Part shown: positions 9,100-20,568 of the stretch, piece by piece | How the letters are laid out: each line of letters opens with the position of its first letter | Numbering within the stretch: the stretch's first letter is position 1 | NCBI GenBank assembly: GCA_016705065.1 | Contig: JADIYY010000002.1 | Location: forward strand, 1 to 64,000 | Length of the DNA stretch: 64,000 nt | Direction of reading: 5' to 3' | DNA from: Candidatus Aalborgiella aggregata | GTDB lineage: Bacteria; Pseudomonadota; Gammaproteobacteria; Burkholderiales; Burkholderiaceae_C | Notes under the pieces: model-generated | What the model saw: the letters and a program-made list of their open reading frames with translations, nothing else | What the model was told of the DNA's origin: nothing | Database searches by the model: none | Translations under genes and position numbers: made by a program

Positions 9100-10843
9100 A
9101 TGTCAGTTATAGGGTTCGACTTTGGGACTACCAATAGTCTCATTTCCATCATCCAAGGAGACCGCGTAATCAGCTTCAACGATGAGCAAGGACTTCCGAT
9201 ACCTTCAGTTGTTTCTTACGAGGATCGAAGACCGTCGTTGGTCGGGAAGCTCGGAGCGCATGAGCAAGGCTGGGCTCGGTGTTCAGGCGATCTGGTGCGG
9301 TCGCCTAAGACACTCTTGGGCAAAGAGAGTGTATATGTTGGCGGCAAGAACGCAGCCCAGTCGACATTGTTCGAGACGTCGTCCAGTTTGTACGGTCTGA
9401 AGCCTCAGACGAGAAAAGTGAAGAACCTCAATACGGATCAAGCCGTCGTGACCATACCAGTCAACATGGAAGGTCGGCGCCGGTCACTATTGCGTGACGC
9501 ATTCCGCAGTGCTGGAATCAGTATCGTACAGTTTGTCCATGAGTCCACCATTCGCAAGTTCGACCGCAAACTAGTCTTGGTATTCGACTGGGGCGGTGGG
9601 ACTCTGGATTTGACCCTGTGCCGGGTAGTTGATGGCATGTTGGTTCAGGTTGGCAATGACGGCACCGACGAAGTTGGCGGTGATCTTTTTGACGAAGAGA
9701 TTCGGAATGAAGTCGAGAAACGCGTTCGTGCGAAGATGAAACAAACGGACTCTGTCCAAGTGCATGAGGACGCACGTACTCGGCTCATGAATGAATAAGC
9801 GAAGATTGTCCTCAGCGGTCGTAGCAACACCAACATCTTTGTTCAGACGTTTTTCATGAGTTCGATGACCCGGCCCTTGATCTAACCCTCTCACGGGACG
9901 ACCTTGAAGCAATCGTCTCGAAACTTGTCACAAAGGGTATTTCCCGAATAGAGCACCTCTTAGCGCGCGAGGGGTACTCAACAACTTCAGTGTCACTATG
10001 CCTTGCGACAGGCGGTATCGTGAACATGCCCCTCGTTAAGGCCCGGCTGCATGAGCTGTTCGGTCCGCAGCGGGTTCATGTTTCCGAGAGAAGTGCTTCT
10101 CTTATTTCCGAAGGCGCCGCTTGGGTTGCCTATGATAAGGCAAGGCTTCATTTAGCCAAAAATGTAGAGTTGACGCTTGCCCGCAACTCATACATGCCAC
10201 TTTTGAGTGCAGGTTTGGAAATGCCAATTGAGGGGGAGGTCCGAAAGGACTCCTTCACCGTCTACTGCGTTGACCCTACTGATGGTCATGGAAGTTTCAA
10301 TTGGTTTCTCCACACAGGGCCGGACCGAAAGTGATGCCAGACGATAAAAGAAGGACGCTGGCGAATTTAGTCGTTAATGTCGACAAAAAAGCTGCGCCGT
10401 TCAAAGAACGTCTGCAGCTAGATGTCGCCATAGATGACAATCTTGTGCTTATCGCAAAGGCTCGCTCCCTGAATATGCGTGGGTTAGCAGAGTCGGAGAT
10501 TCATGATCTAGAGTTTGCGCTGCACTTTCGGTCTGGAGGTAATGGTTGGCAGCTCACGACTGCGCTTAGTGATTCTAGCGAGGACGGGGCAAAGCATGAG
10601 GCTGGCGATCTAGTAATGCGGTCGAACATCGCGTCGCAGGAGAATAATTTGCTGGTACCTGGAGAAGTACTGTATCGCTTTGACCCGTGGTACTTTGACA
10701 TGCGGAAAAGCCCGCCTCAATTGCAAATTGACGAAAAGCTTTACTACGAGCCGTGTGTCTACTGTGGCAAGGCTTCAAACGCGCCTTTGTGCATGTGCGC
10801 TACTTCTGCGTCCAGCAGGGCACCGACACAAGTTTCCCCATAG
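9100..10843 (+). pseudogene. Hsp70/DnaK-like ATPase, inactivated
   Basis: The N-terminal nucleotide-binding motifs are clear: phosphate-1 GFDFGTTNSLIS, phosphate-2 VLVFDWGGGTLDLTL and adenosine LATGGIVNMPLVKARL. The C-terminal part (KARSLNMRGLAES) and a CVYCGKASNAPLC cluster lie in a third frame to 10843. Lesions are a stop at 9796 (before AKIVLSGRSNTN), a frameshift in the T-run near 9845 and a frameshift near 10300-10330. Around FVHESTIRKFDRK the spacing is shorter than in DnaK relatives, suggesting an in-frame deletion. The family binds and folds peptides using ATP; this copy cannot make a full protein. Confidence 0.75.
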
Positions 10844-10974
10844 CCTAGCGACTCGTACTAAGCGCTAAACGATATTTGTGATAAGTATGGTGCATTAAGA
10901 CGCTGGCAGGGATGGCAATGCTAGGCTCCGGATTTTCTGGTTATTTCTTATCCTATATATTTGACAGAATTAAA
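10844..10974. other. Non-coding junction downstream of Hsp70-like gene
   Basis: No gene seen; AT-rich towards 10960-10980. It separates the cassette from an antisense restriction-enzyme relic. Confidence 0.4.
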
Positions 10975-11260
10975 TTATTTCTGCAGTTTCCAATCTGGAT
11001 AACGCTCGACAATCTTCATAGTCTCTACGCTCACAGTAATCACACATTGGAAGTATTTAAGTGGGTATGACGCATCTCCAATGGTCTCGATGGCACGTAG
11101 GTTGCATCACTTACGATTCCAATTACTTTGTAGGGGTCAAGACTTGGCGTTCCATGAACAATTCCAGAGCGTATTTGTAGTTGACAACATAGTCATATGT
11201 TTCCAGCGGAATGCCGCTCACGATAATTTTGTGGTTAACGAAAATCCCCTTTTTTTCAAA
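10975..11260 (-). pseudogene. C-terminal relic of a type ISP restriction-like helicase
   Basis: Read on the minus strand, three frames together give SGIPLETYDYVVN, KYALELFMERQ, GIVSDA, LRAIETIGDASYPLKYF and CVITVSVETMKIVERYPDW before a stop at 10975. This matches, from memory, the conserved C-terminus of type ISP restriction-modification/DEAD helicase proteins (NGKSALEWVMERQ, GIVNDAN, VSVETMKIV). Two frameshifts are needed. Only the last 90 or so codons remain, and the rest of the gene is absent. Confidence 0.5.
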
Positions 11261-11357
11261 GCAGCAGTAACAAAACCGCAAGAAAAGGTATCACGCAAAA
11301 GGCACATCTGACAGGCCATTTGTTACTCAACAAGATACATCACACAAGGTCACAACC

Positions 11358-11565
11358 ATGTCACAACTTAGCTTAGGTGTATTTGAATCCTTTTGACTAC
11401 GAGTATGACGCTCTCGAAAGATCCATTAAATTATCAGTTATTGATAGGCTAGGTCTGTTTCGCAAAATTGCATCTGATTCGACATTTGGAAGTCAAAAGA
11501 ACAAGCGAGAGTCTGCCATAATCGAAATCATAAAAAGTCATCATGAACGCACGGAAGTCAATTAA
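11358..11565 (+). pseudogene. Small unknown gene before hsdM, one frameshift
   Basis: ATG at 11358 gives MSQLSLGVFESF then a stop. Dropping one T from TTTT at about 11391-11394 continues as DYEYDALERSIKLSVIDRLG and on to 11565 (69 aa in total). The second 19-nt repeat copy lies inside it and encodes LFRKIA. No family recognised. It stops 2 bp before the hsdM start, so it may once have been the first gene of the restriction operon. Confidence 0.35.
11454..11472 (+). repeat. 19-nt direct repeat, copy 2
   Basis: Identical to 6378-6396 in the same orientation, 5.08 kb apart. The pair brackets the Hsp70-like cassette and the ISP relic. Confidence 0.6.
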
Positions 11566-11567
11566 TT

Positions 11568-13185
11568 ATGCAATGGATCGCCCCTTCCGAAAAAGACACT
11601 GCTTCCACCTCTCTTGAAAAGCGCTTGGGATGCAGCCGACCAATTCCGCGCCAATTCTGGCCTCCAAGGCGCAGGAGTACTCGGCCCCATCCTTGGCCTC
11701 ATCTTCCTGCGTTTTGCCGAAGTGCGCTTCGCTATTCAGCACACCAAGCTCGAAGGTGCCAGTGCCAGTTCAAGACGCGGTAGTCGCGTCGATGAACCAG
11801 CTGCCTACCACGCCGAGGGCATACTCTATCTCGCCCCAGAAGCGCGTTTTGATTACCTGCTGACACTTCCTGAGGTTGCCGACATCGGCGCCAAAGTTAA
11901 TGACGCCATGCGCGAGATCGAAAAGCACAACCCGCAACTCGCTGGCGTACTACCCAAGACCTATAACCTGTTCACCAGCACCCTGCTCAAAGAACTGCTG
12001 AAGAAGGTCTCCGAGATTCCGGCCACGCTCGACTACGATGCTTTCGGACGCATCTACGAATATTTCCTCGGCGCCTTTGCGATGACAGAAGGACAAGGTG
12101 GTGGCGAGTTTTACACGCCATCGAGTATCGTGCGCCTGCTGACCGAGATCATCGAGCCCTACCATGGCCGCATTCTGGACCCCGCCTGCGGCTCAGGCGG
12201 CATGTTTGTGCAGTCTGCCCGCTTTGTGGCCGAACACCAAAAGAACCCGGCCTCCGAGCTGGCCATCTGCGGGGTGGAGAAGACAGATGAAACTGGCCGT
12301 CTGTGCCGCCTTAACTTGGCAGTGCATGGACTAGAAGGTCAGATTCGCCACGGTGGCAACGTCAACAGTTATTACGACGACCCCCACAACGCCACCGGAG
12401 CGTTCGACTTTGTGCTGGCGAATCCGCCGTTTAACGTCAACGCAGTGGACAAAGAGCGTCTCACTGACATGGTTGGGGCTGGTCGCCGCTTCCCTTTTGG
12501 AATGCCTCGTACCGACAACGCCAACTACCTGTGGATCCAGCTTTTTTACTCATCGCTAAACGCGCAAGGCCGAGCCGGTTTCGTCATGGCCAATTCGGCA
12601 TCCGATGCCCGCAGTTCAGAGCAGGCGCTGCGTCAGCAACTGATTGAAGCCCGAGCCGTGGATGTGATGGTGGCCGTTGGCCCCAATATGTTTTACACCG
12701 TCACCTTACCTGTAACTCTGTGGTTCCTGGACAAAGGCAAATCAAACACCTCTCGCGCCGACACTGTGCTCTTCATCGACGCTCGCTCTATCTACCGCCA
12801 AGTGGATCGCGCCCACCGCAATTGGACGGATGCACAAATCGGTTTCATTGCCAACTTGGTGCGACTATATCGTGGGGAAAGATTGGACGTGACGTTTGGT
12901 GGGGAGCAAGCGGCTGCCAAGATCAAAGAGGTGTTTGGCAATAGCCCCACATATGCCGATGTGGCTGGGCTGTGCAAAGTGGCGACCCTGCAAGAAATCG
13001 AAGTGCAAGGCTGGTCACTGAACCCTGGAAGGTATGTTGGCGTTGCACTCGGTGAGCATGTAAGCGATGAAGATTTCAACGAACAACTTGTTGCATTGAA
13101 CGAAGACCTTGAAGTGCTCAACGCCCAAGCGCGGGAACTCGAACAAACCATTGCCGCAAATGTGGCGGAAATTCTGAGCGCCTAA
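11568..13185 (+). pseudogene. hsdM: Type I restriction-modification methyltransferase subunit, 5' end frameshifted
   Basis: HsdM is the N6-adenine methyltransferase subunit of type I systems. The long frame (from 11614) carries SAM motif I ILDPACGSGGMF (about 185-196) and catalytic NPPF in FVLANPPFNVN (about 266-276). The natural start, MQWIAPSEKDTASTSLEKRL at 11568, is in another frame. One base seems missing at TTG-GGAT (about 11625), and two compensating indels at 11665-11690 turn an expected KAQEYSAP into QGAGVLGP. A shortened protein from 11614 might be made. Followed by hsdS after 2 bp. Confidence 0.85.
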
Positions 13186-13187
13186 GC

Positions 13188-14426
13188 ATGGCAGCCTGGC
13201 CTACAAAGCGAATGGATCAGTTGTGCGAGATAACGTCCAGCAAACGTATTTTCGCTGCTGACTATGTTTCAGAAGGTGTGCCTTTCTATCGTGGTCGGGA
13301 AGTTACGGAAAATACAAAGGCAACTTGGATGTTTCGACTGAGCTTTCATCACAGAAGAAAAGTTCGCAGAGATTGAGCGCAAATTCGGCGCGCAAACCAG
13401 GCGATTTGCTATTAACGTCGGTCGGAACGCTCGGCTCCGTTTACGTGGTGAAGCCTGGCGACCGCTTCTATTTCAAAGACGGAAACCTCACATGGTTCCG
13501 TAACTTCAAAGGGCTCGACAGCCAGTTCCTCTTTTACTGGATAGGTTCACCGCAGGGCAAAGCAGAATTCAAAAATGCACCATTGGCTCATCACAGTCTG
13601 CATTCACAATCGTACTGTTGAAGGGCATCGAGATAGCGCTTCCCCCGATGCCCGTTCAGCAACGCATCGCAACCATCCTCTCCGCCTACGACGACCTCAT
13701 CGAAAACAGCCAGCGGCGCATCAAAATTCTGGAGGCTATGGCCCGTGGTCTTTACCGCGAGTGGTTCGTCCACTTCCGCTTTCCTGGGCACGAAAACCAT
13801 CCAAGAGTGGCTTCGGCATTGGGGGAGATTCCGCAGGGGTGGGAGGTGAAGCGCGTAACTGATGCAATCTATGTGAACCCGCGTATTGTTGTTTCGCGAG
13901 AGGGTAAAAAGCCTTTCGTGCCAATGAGTTGCTTGTCTAACGACTCCATGCTGATTACAGACGTAGAGTACGCACGGGAAATAGCGGTACAAAATTTCAG
14001 AACGGAGACACACTCTTCGCACGCATCACCCCTTGCTTGGAAAATGGCAAAACTGGGTATGTGCAATTTCTACCTGATTCGGCTGCGGTTGCATTTGGTT
14101 CAACGGAATACATCGTGTTACGGTCACACACATTGACACCCGAGTACGTCTATTGCATGTCCCGTAGTGACGAGTTTCGGGGTATCGCAATTAAGAGCAT
14201 GTCCGGAGCCACAGGGCGGCAACGTGTACAGGAAAAGTGCTTTGATGATTTCCTACTAGCCCAAGCACCAAAATCTTTACTTGACCAATTTACCACGATT
14301 GTTAGACCAAGTTTCAAACTCATCTACACGCTGCACCTTCAAATGCAAAGCCTCCGCCGCACCCGCGACCTTTTGTTGCCACGCCTGCTTTCCGGTCAAA
14401 TTAATTTGTTAGAGACCACATTATGA
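13188..14426 (+). pseudogene. hsdS: Type I restriction-modification specificity subunit, multiply frameshifted
   Basis: HsdS would recognise the DNA target through two target-recognition domains. Pieces appear in several frames: RMDQLCEITSSKRIFAADYV (13188 frame), KPGDLLLTSVGTLGSVYVV (13325 frame), the central conserved repeat PVQQRIATILSAYDDLIENS and YREWFVHFRFPGHE (13618 frame), then YVQFLPDSAAVAFGSTEYIV and the final LLPRLLSGQINL (14037 frame). At least four indels are required, so no full-length product is possible. The stop overlaps the next gene by ATGA. Confidence 0.85.
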
Positions 14427-16681
14427 ACACAACGCTTTTAAAGAAGTTGGCTATTCCCTCTCAAAGCTAGTCAGTGACATCGAAATGGGCGAGATCGGTC
14501 TGCCCGACATTCAGCGCCCGTTTGTTTGGAAGAACACAAAGGTGCGCGATTTGTTTGACTCAATGTATCGCGGCTACCCTGTCGGTTACTTCTTGTTTTG
14601 GGAAAACCAAGTAGGTGCCAAAACTAAGCAAATTGGCGCAAACAATCACCAGAAGATTCCGCACCTTTTAATCGTCGACGGACAGCAACGATTGACTTCG
14701 CTTTACGCTGTTCTCAAAGGAATCCCTGTGGTGCGGGAGAACTATGAAACCGAACATATAGAAATTGCATTTCGTCCGACGGACGGAACATTTCAGGTTT
14801 GCGATGCTGCCATCCGCAAAGACCCTGAGTATTTGCCAAATGTGTCTAAGCTTTTCGCACCGAGTGCCAGTCAGTATCAGATTGTTGGCGATTACCTAGA
14901 AAATCTGGCATCGAACCGCGAGAAGAACGGGCACGAATTCTTAATTGAAGAACGGAAATTTGCGAACAATCTCTGCAACGCTTGTTCAATCTGACCAGCT
15001 ATCCATTTACTACGTTGGAACTTGCGGCCAATATCGATGAAGAACAGGTAGGCAGAAATATTTGGTCGCATCAATAGCGAGGGCAAGAAGCTCAATCAAG
15101 CTGACTTTATCTTGACCCTAATGTCTGCATTCTGGGAGGATGGGCGAAAGGAGCTTGAAGATTTCTGCCGGACAGCACGCCTGCCAAGCACATCGGGGGC
15201 AAGTTCCTTCAATCACTTCGTTGATCCATCGCCCGATCAGTTGTTGAGGGTGGCAATTGGAATGGCATTTCGCCGCGCTCGACTGAAATCTGCTACTCTT
15301 GCGTGGCAAGGATATGGAAACAGAGGTATTCAGTGAAGAGCAACGAGATAAGCAATTTGCAAAGCTAAAAGAAGCACAAGCCCATGCTCTAAACCTGACA
15401 AATTGGCATGATTTCCTGGGCATTCTCAAGCAGAGTGGTTTCACGGGTGCAAACTTAGTTAGTTCGCAAACGACCATCTATTACACCTATATCCTGTACT
15501 TGATTGGCCGTGTCGACCTCAAAGTAAATCCAAAGACTCTGGGTTGGGCTATTGGGCGTTGGTACTTCATGGCGTCGGTTACATCTCGCTATACAGGCGG
15601 ATCTCCAGAAACCTTGATGGAGAGGGATTTGGCGGCACTGCGCGGTGTTACTTCGGGCGACGAGTTCCTTGCTTGGGTAGAGCGAACGATGGTTACCGAG
15701 TTAACCTCGGATTTCTGGACGGTTACTCTGCCGAATCGCCTAGATACATCTTCCGCGATCAGCCCACTGTTATTCGCCTATCTGGCATCACTCAACCTGT
15801 TTGATGCCCGTGCATTATTTTCCAAGAAGCGCACCCGCGACGTACTAGATCCTTCTATCAAATCGACAAAGTCGGCTGCTGAACGGCATCACCTATTTCC
15901 AAAGAACTACTTGGATCAGTTGGGTTTCAAATCACCACGCGAGACCAATCAAATTGCCAATTACGCCTTGCTGGAGTGGAACGACAACATCGCTATCACG
16001 GATACACCGCCATCGGAATATCTTCCAAAGTATTGGGAGCGACTTACCCCAAAGGAGCAGATAGATCAATCCTATTGGCACGCTTTGCCGAAAGGCTGGG
16101 AGGTGATGGAATATCAAAACTTCCTAGAGGTCAGGCGAAAAGGTATTGCCAAAGTTATTGTTGACGGATTCCTACATTTGACCAATGGCGACACTGTTGT
16201 TAATGGTGAGGATACTTTTGAATCTCGGATTAGTAAGGGCGAGGGAATGCAGGTGGAGTTCAAGGCGACCTTGCGGGTTAATCTTCACACAAAACAAAAC
16301 GACGCAAAGATCGAGCATGCAGCTCTCAAAACTTTGGCGGCTTTCCTCAATTCAAAAGGTGGAACCCTATTTATCGGCGTCAACGATGGCGGTGAGGTAA
16401 TTGGGTTGGAGAACGACAAGTTTCCCAACGAGGACAAGATGGCACTTCATCTGGACAACCTAATTAAGGAGCAGCTTGGAAACGCCGTGTACGCATGTAT
16501 CAATATCACATTTGGGGACATCACTGGGAAACGATTGCTGGCGATTGAATGTGCCGCAAGCTCCAAGCCAGTGTTCCTTAAGAGTGGATTAGGTGAGGAA
16601 TTTTTCATCCGTGCTGGCGCCTCATCGCCAGCATTGCCTGCAAGTCATATGCACGAATACATTCAACAGCGATTCAAATAG
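14423..16681 (+). pseudogene. DUF262-DUF1524-AlbA_2 fusion protein (GmrSD-like), frameshifted
   Basis: DUF262 is seen as LPDIQRPFVWKNTKVRDLF and LLIVDGQQRLTSLYAVL (DGQQR nucleotide-binding motif). An HNH-like DUF1524 region follows, with AERHHLFPKNYLDQLG and NQIANYALLEWNDNIA. The C-terminal 150 residues match a Schlafen-type AlbA_2 domain (GEGMQVEFKATLR, GGTLFIGVNDGGEVIGL). GmrSD enzymes are modification-dependent nucleases; AlbA_2 proteins bind nucleic acid. It sits between hsdS and hsdR, where type I operons often carry accessory defence genes. Frameshifts lie near 14437, 14970, 15055 and 15295; the last 460 codons form one open frame. Confidence 0.7.
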
Positions 16682-16693
16682 GACACCAAGCCC

Positions 16694-19600
16694 ATGAATC
16701 ACGCCTACACCGAAGACTAACTGGTTGAGCAACCGGCCATTGGGCTGTTTGCTGATCTGGGTTGGCAAACGGTGTCTGCCATGGAAGAGACTTTTTGGCG
16801 CGGGTAGCACGTTGGGGCGCGCTACTAAGGGTGATGTGGTGCTATCCGCACGATTACGTGCTGCATTGGTTCGGCTTAACCCTGAGCTGCCTGCTGAGGC
16901 CATCAACAACGCTATTGATGATATAGCTCGTGACCGTTCCGCCATGCTACCCGAAGCTGCCAACCGTGAGGTGTATCACATGCTCAAAGAGGGCATTACT
17001 GTCTCAGTGCCCGACCATGCGCATGGTGGACAAAAGATGACACGCCTTCGCATCATCGATTGGGAACTAGCTGAGAAAAACGACTTCGTATTAGTGAGCC
17101 AGTTCAGTGTGACAGGTGCGCTTTATACCTGCCGACCCGATCTGGTAGGTTTTGTAAATGGTTTGCCATGGGTAGTGATTGAACTCAAAAAACCCGGTGT
17201 GCCTGCCCGATCGGCATTTGACGAAAATCTCACACACTACAAACAGCAGATTCCTAACCTCTTTTGCTTTAACGCGCTAATGATTGCCTCCAACGGCACG
17301 GACAGTCGTGTAGGCTCGCTCACTGCCGACTGGGAGCGCTGGGTGGAGTGGAAACGAATAAAGCGAGAGGATGAACCTCGTCGCGTGTCCCTTGAAGTGA
17401 TGCTGCGCGGTATCTGTGACCGCACCCGCCTGCTAGATCTGGTGGAGAACTTCACATTATTTTCGGAACACAAAGCGGGACTGGTCAAGATCATTGCGCA
17501 GAACCACCAGTTCTTAGGTGTGAACAACGCCATTGCCTCCATGCTGGAAGCCCGCAAGATGGGCCACGGGCGCGGCGGTGTGTTCTGGCAGACGCAGGGC
17601 AGTGGCAAGAGTTTTTCCATGGTGTTCTACGCACAAAAGGTGCTACGCAAATTGACAGGTAACTGGACATTTGTAGTGGTGACTGACCGCACCGAACTGG
17701 ACGAACAAATTGCTAAAACGTTCAAAGCCGTTGGTGCCGTGAGTGATTCAGAAGGCGATGAATGCCATGCATCCAGTGGCGCACATTTGCGTGAGTTGCT
17801 ACGCGGCAATCACCGATACGTCTTCACGCTGGTGCACAAATTCCAGACACCTGAATTGTTATGCGATCGTTCCGATGTGATTGTGTTGACCGATGAAGCA
17901 CACCGCAGCCAGTACGACACCCTGGCTTTGAATATGCGCTCTGCGCTACCTAAAGCCATGTTTATGGCATTCACTGGTACACCGTTGATTGCCGGCGAGG
18001 AGCGCACCAAGGAAGTGTTTGGCGATTATGTGTCGATCTACGACTTCCAACAGTCTATTGAAGACGGTGCAACTGTGCCACTGTTCTATGAGAATCGAAC
18101 GCCTGAACTTCAACTTGTTAACCCTGACCTCAACGATGACATCTACCAACTGATTGAGGATGCCGATTTAAACGCCGAACAAGAAGCCAAACTGGAGCGT
18201 GAGCTGGGGCGGCAATATCACCTTATTACTCGGGATGACCGCTTAGACACATTGGCCAAAGACATTGTGCGGCATTTCTTGGGTCGCGGCTTTGTGGGCA
18301 AGGCCATGGTGAGGTGTCTATCGACAAGGCCACCGCACTACGAATGTTTAATAAAGTGAAGCAGCATTGGGCAGTTGATTTGGCCAATACGCAAAAGGAA
18401 CTGGGTGAACTGGCTTACGTGCCTACCGTCGGTGGCATGACCGCTGAGCAAGCGCGGCGCGAAGTTCGCATGGATGAATTAAAGAAGCGACTTAACGTGC
18501 TGACCACTACCGATATGGCCGTGGTCGTATCACCTGGTCAAAACGAGATTCAACAAATGCAACTGCTAGGTTTGGATATTGAGCCTCACCGCAAGCGTAT
18601 GAACGATTCCATCCCCGGGTTGGATGAAAAGTTCAAGGATACGCAAGACCCACTGCGGCTCGTATTTGTCTGCGCCATGTGGTTAACAGGTTTTGACGCA
18701 CCAAGTTGCTCAACGGTGTATTTGGATAAGCCCATGCGAAACCACACCTTGATGCAGACAATTGCCAGAGCCAATCGAGTCTTTCCTGGCAAGCACAGTG
18801 GACTGATCGTTGACTACGCCAATGTATTCGCTTCTCTAGAGAAAGCACTGGCAATTTACGGCGCAGGCAAAAATGGCACAAGCCCTGTTAAAAACAAGGA
18901 ACAATTGGTAGCTGAGTTGCGTCGTGCAATAGCAGATGCAACGGCATTTTGTGCCAAACAGGGCGTCAAACTATCTGATATTGAACAATTTAACGGTGGT
19001 GGGATGGACCGCTTGCAAGCCATAGCGGATGCGCTGAACGCCTTTATTTCACCCGACCCACTTCGTCGCGATTTCTTAGGGCACGAGCGTTTTGTATCCA
19101 CGCTCTATAAAGCAGTAAAACCTGACCCTGTTGCCTTAGAATTTGCCAGCCGTTCGGCATGTCTGGCGACTATTGCTGGAGGCAATTCGTGTCAAGTTGA
19201 ATCCTAACCCACCAGACATTACCAAGGTGCTTGGTGACATCAACTCGTTGTTAGACGATTCCATCACTGGCCATGCCATTCGCGAACAAGGGCCACCTGC
19301 GCTTGACCTGTCAAAAATTAACTTTGAGGCACTTGCCAGCAAATTCAAACAGTCGAAACATAAGAACACAGATCTTGAAGTTTTGAAGGCGGCGATAAGG
19401 GCTAAGCTGGAGAAGATGATTCAGTTGAACCGCACACGAGCAGACTTCGCCGAAAAGTTTGAAGAGTTGATTGAAAGCTACAACGCAGGTAGCCGCACTA
19501 TTGAAGCCTTGTACCAAGAACTGCTCGAACTGAGCAACAGCATGAGCTTCGAGGAACAGCGCCATGTGCGCTAGAATATCAGTGAAGAAGAGCTTGTGAT

Positions 19601-19880
19601 ATTTGACATCCTGACCTGACCTCTCCCGAGCTTAGGGCAGAAGAACGCAGAAGTGAAAAAGGTTGCGCGGGAGCTACCGGCACGTCTAAAAGAATTGCTG
19701 GTTCTGAATTGGCGACAAAAAATTAACGCACGTTCACGGTTGGAACTAACGATTAAAGACACACTGGATTCGGGGCTACCGAGAGCATACACGCCAGAGT
19801 TATACCAACAGAAGTGTGCTGCCGTTTTTGAGCATGTGTATGAGAGCTATCCCGAACGCAATGTGGGGGTTTATTCGTGA
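16694..19880 (+). pseudogene. hsdR: Type I restriction endonuclease subunit, inactivated
   Basis: HsdR is the ATP-dependent translocase/nuclease. The PD-ExK site (CRPDLVGFVNGLPWVVIELK, about 17130-17188), Walker A (WQTQGSGKSFSM, 17588) and DEAH box (VLTDEAHRSQYD, 17884) are intact in the 16725 frame. Lesions are a stop at codon 9 (16718), a frameshift near 16795, one at about 18312 (GKAMV then VSIDKATALRM), one near 19185, a stop at 19572 and one near 19618. The C-terminus TPELYQQKCAAVFEHVYESY ends at 19880. No complete enzyme can be made. Confidence 0.9.
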
Positions 19881-20568
19881 TGTACACGTCACCCGATTGC
19901 AGGTATTTTTATAGGATGTCAAATTGAATATCGTCACGCCACAGCCCAACTGTTGAATAATCCAGAGGTTGTGCTCAACCTTTGGGCGTATTCTGGAAGA
20001 TGGCAGCATCCTTCGTCTTGCTGGCAAAGCCTATGTCATGCTAGGTACAGATGAGGAAAAATTGGAGCTACTACGCCAACTTTCGATAAGCGATTTTCTG
20101 TGCCACTTGGCATAAAGTTCCGCAAAACTTCACCATTCATCATAGCGATTTTGGTGAAATGAAGGGGGCTGCACACGCGTCAATGATTTCTGACATACAT
20201 TCCCACGAGCATTTATTTGGGTCTCTTATTGAATTATTAGCAGAATCGATGCCAGAGCAGATGCGCTGTATAAACGGTGATTACCAAAAATTCCGACTCG
20301 ACATTCCACAAGAACCGCTATGTGTCACTACCATAGTGCTGGAAAAAGAGAACGGCGACTTGGTTCCATTAGTTTCTTAATTGGTTGTCCGCCGCTCACC
20401 AGCAAGGTAACCTAATTCCAGTGTAATTCCTGGGTAAAAACGCATGAAAACGGGGGCAGAAAACCAGAGAAAAGGAAATAAATATTTTGAATGACTAAAA
20501 TAAAAGCGAATATCATAGGGGAAAGTTATCAGAGCAATAACAAGAATCTAAAAAAAGGTTGGGTTGTA
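19881..20568 (+). other. Decayed coding sequence and AT-rich island terminus
   Basis: From 19881 to 20120 short shifted frames include GRILEDGSILRLAGKAYVML and EEKLELLRQLSISDFLCHLA. These look like protein remnants of no known family. A 73-codon frame at 20159-20380 (MKGAAHASMISDIHSHEHL at its start) may be another fragment. From 20400 to 20568 I see no gene, only AT-rich sequence typical of an element end. Confidence 0.4.

Noticed and set aside
10301..10843. A separate zinc-ribbon gene after the Hsp70-like gene
   Set aside because: Its N-terminal part continues the Hsp70-like C-terminal sequence in a shifted frame, so it is treated as part of the same broken gene.
11081..11311. A plus-strand 76-codon gene
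   Set aside because: The minus strand here gives recognisable type ISP C-terminal segments, so the plus-strand frame is its shadow.
6378..11472. The 19-nt repeats as ends of an insertion sequence
   Set aside because: They are direct rather than inverted and no transposase lies between them.
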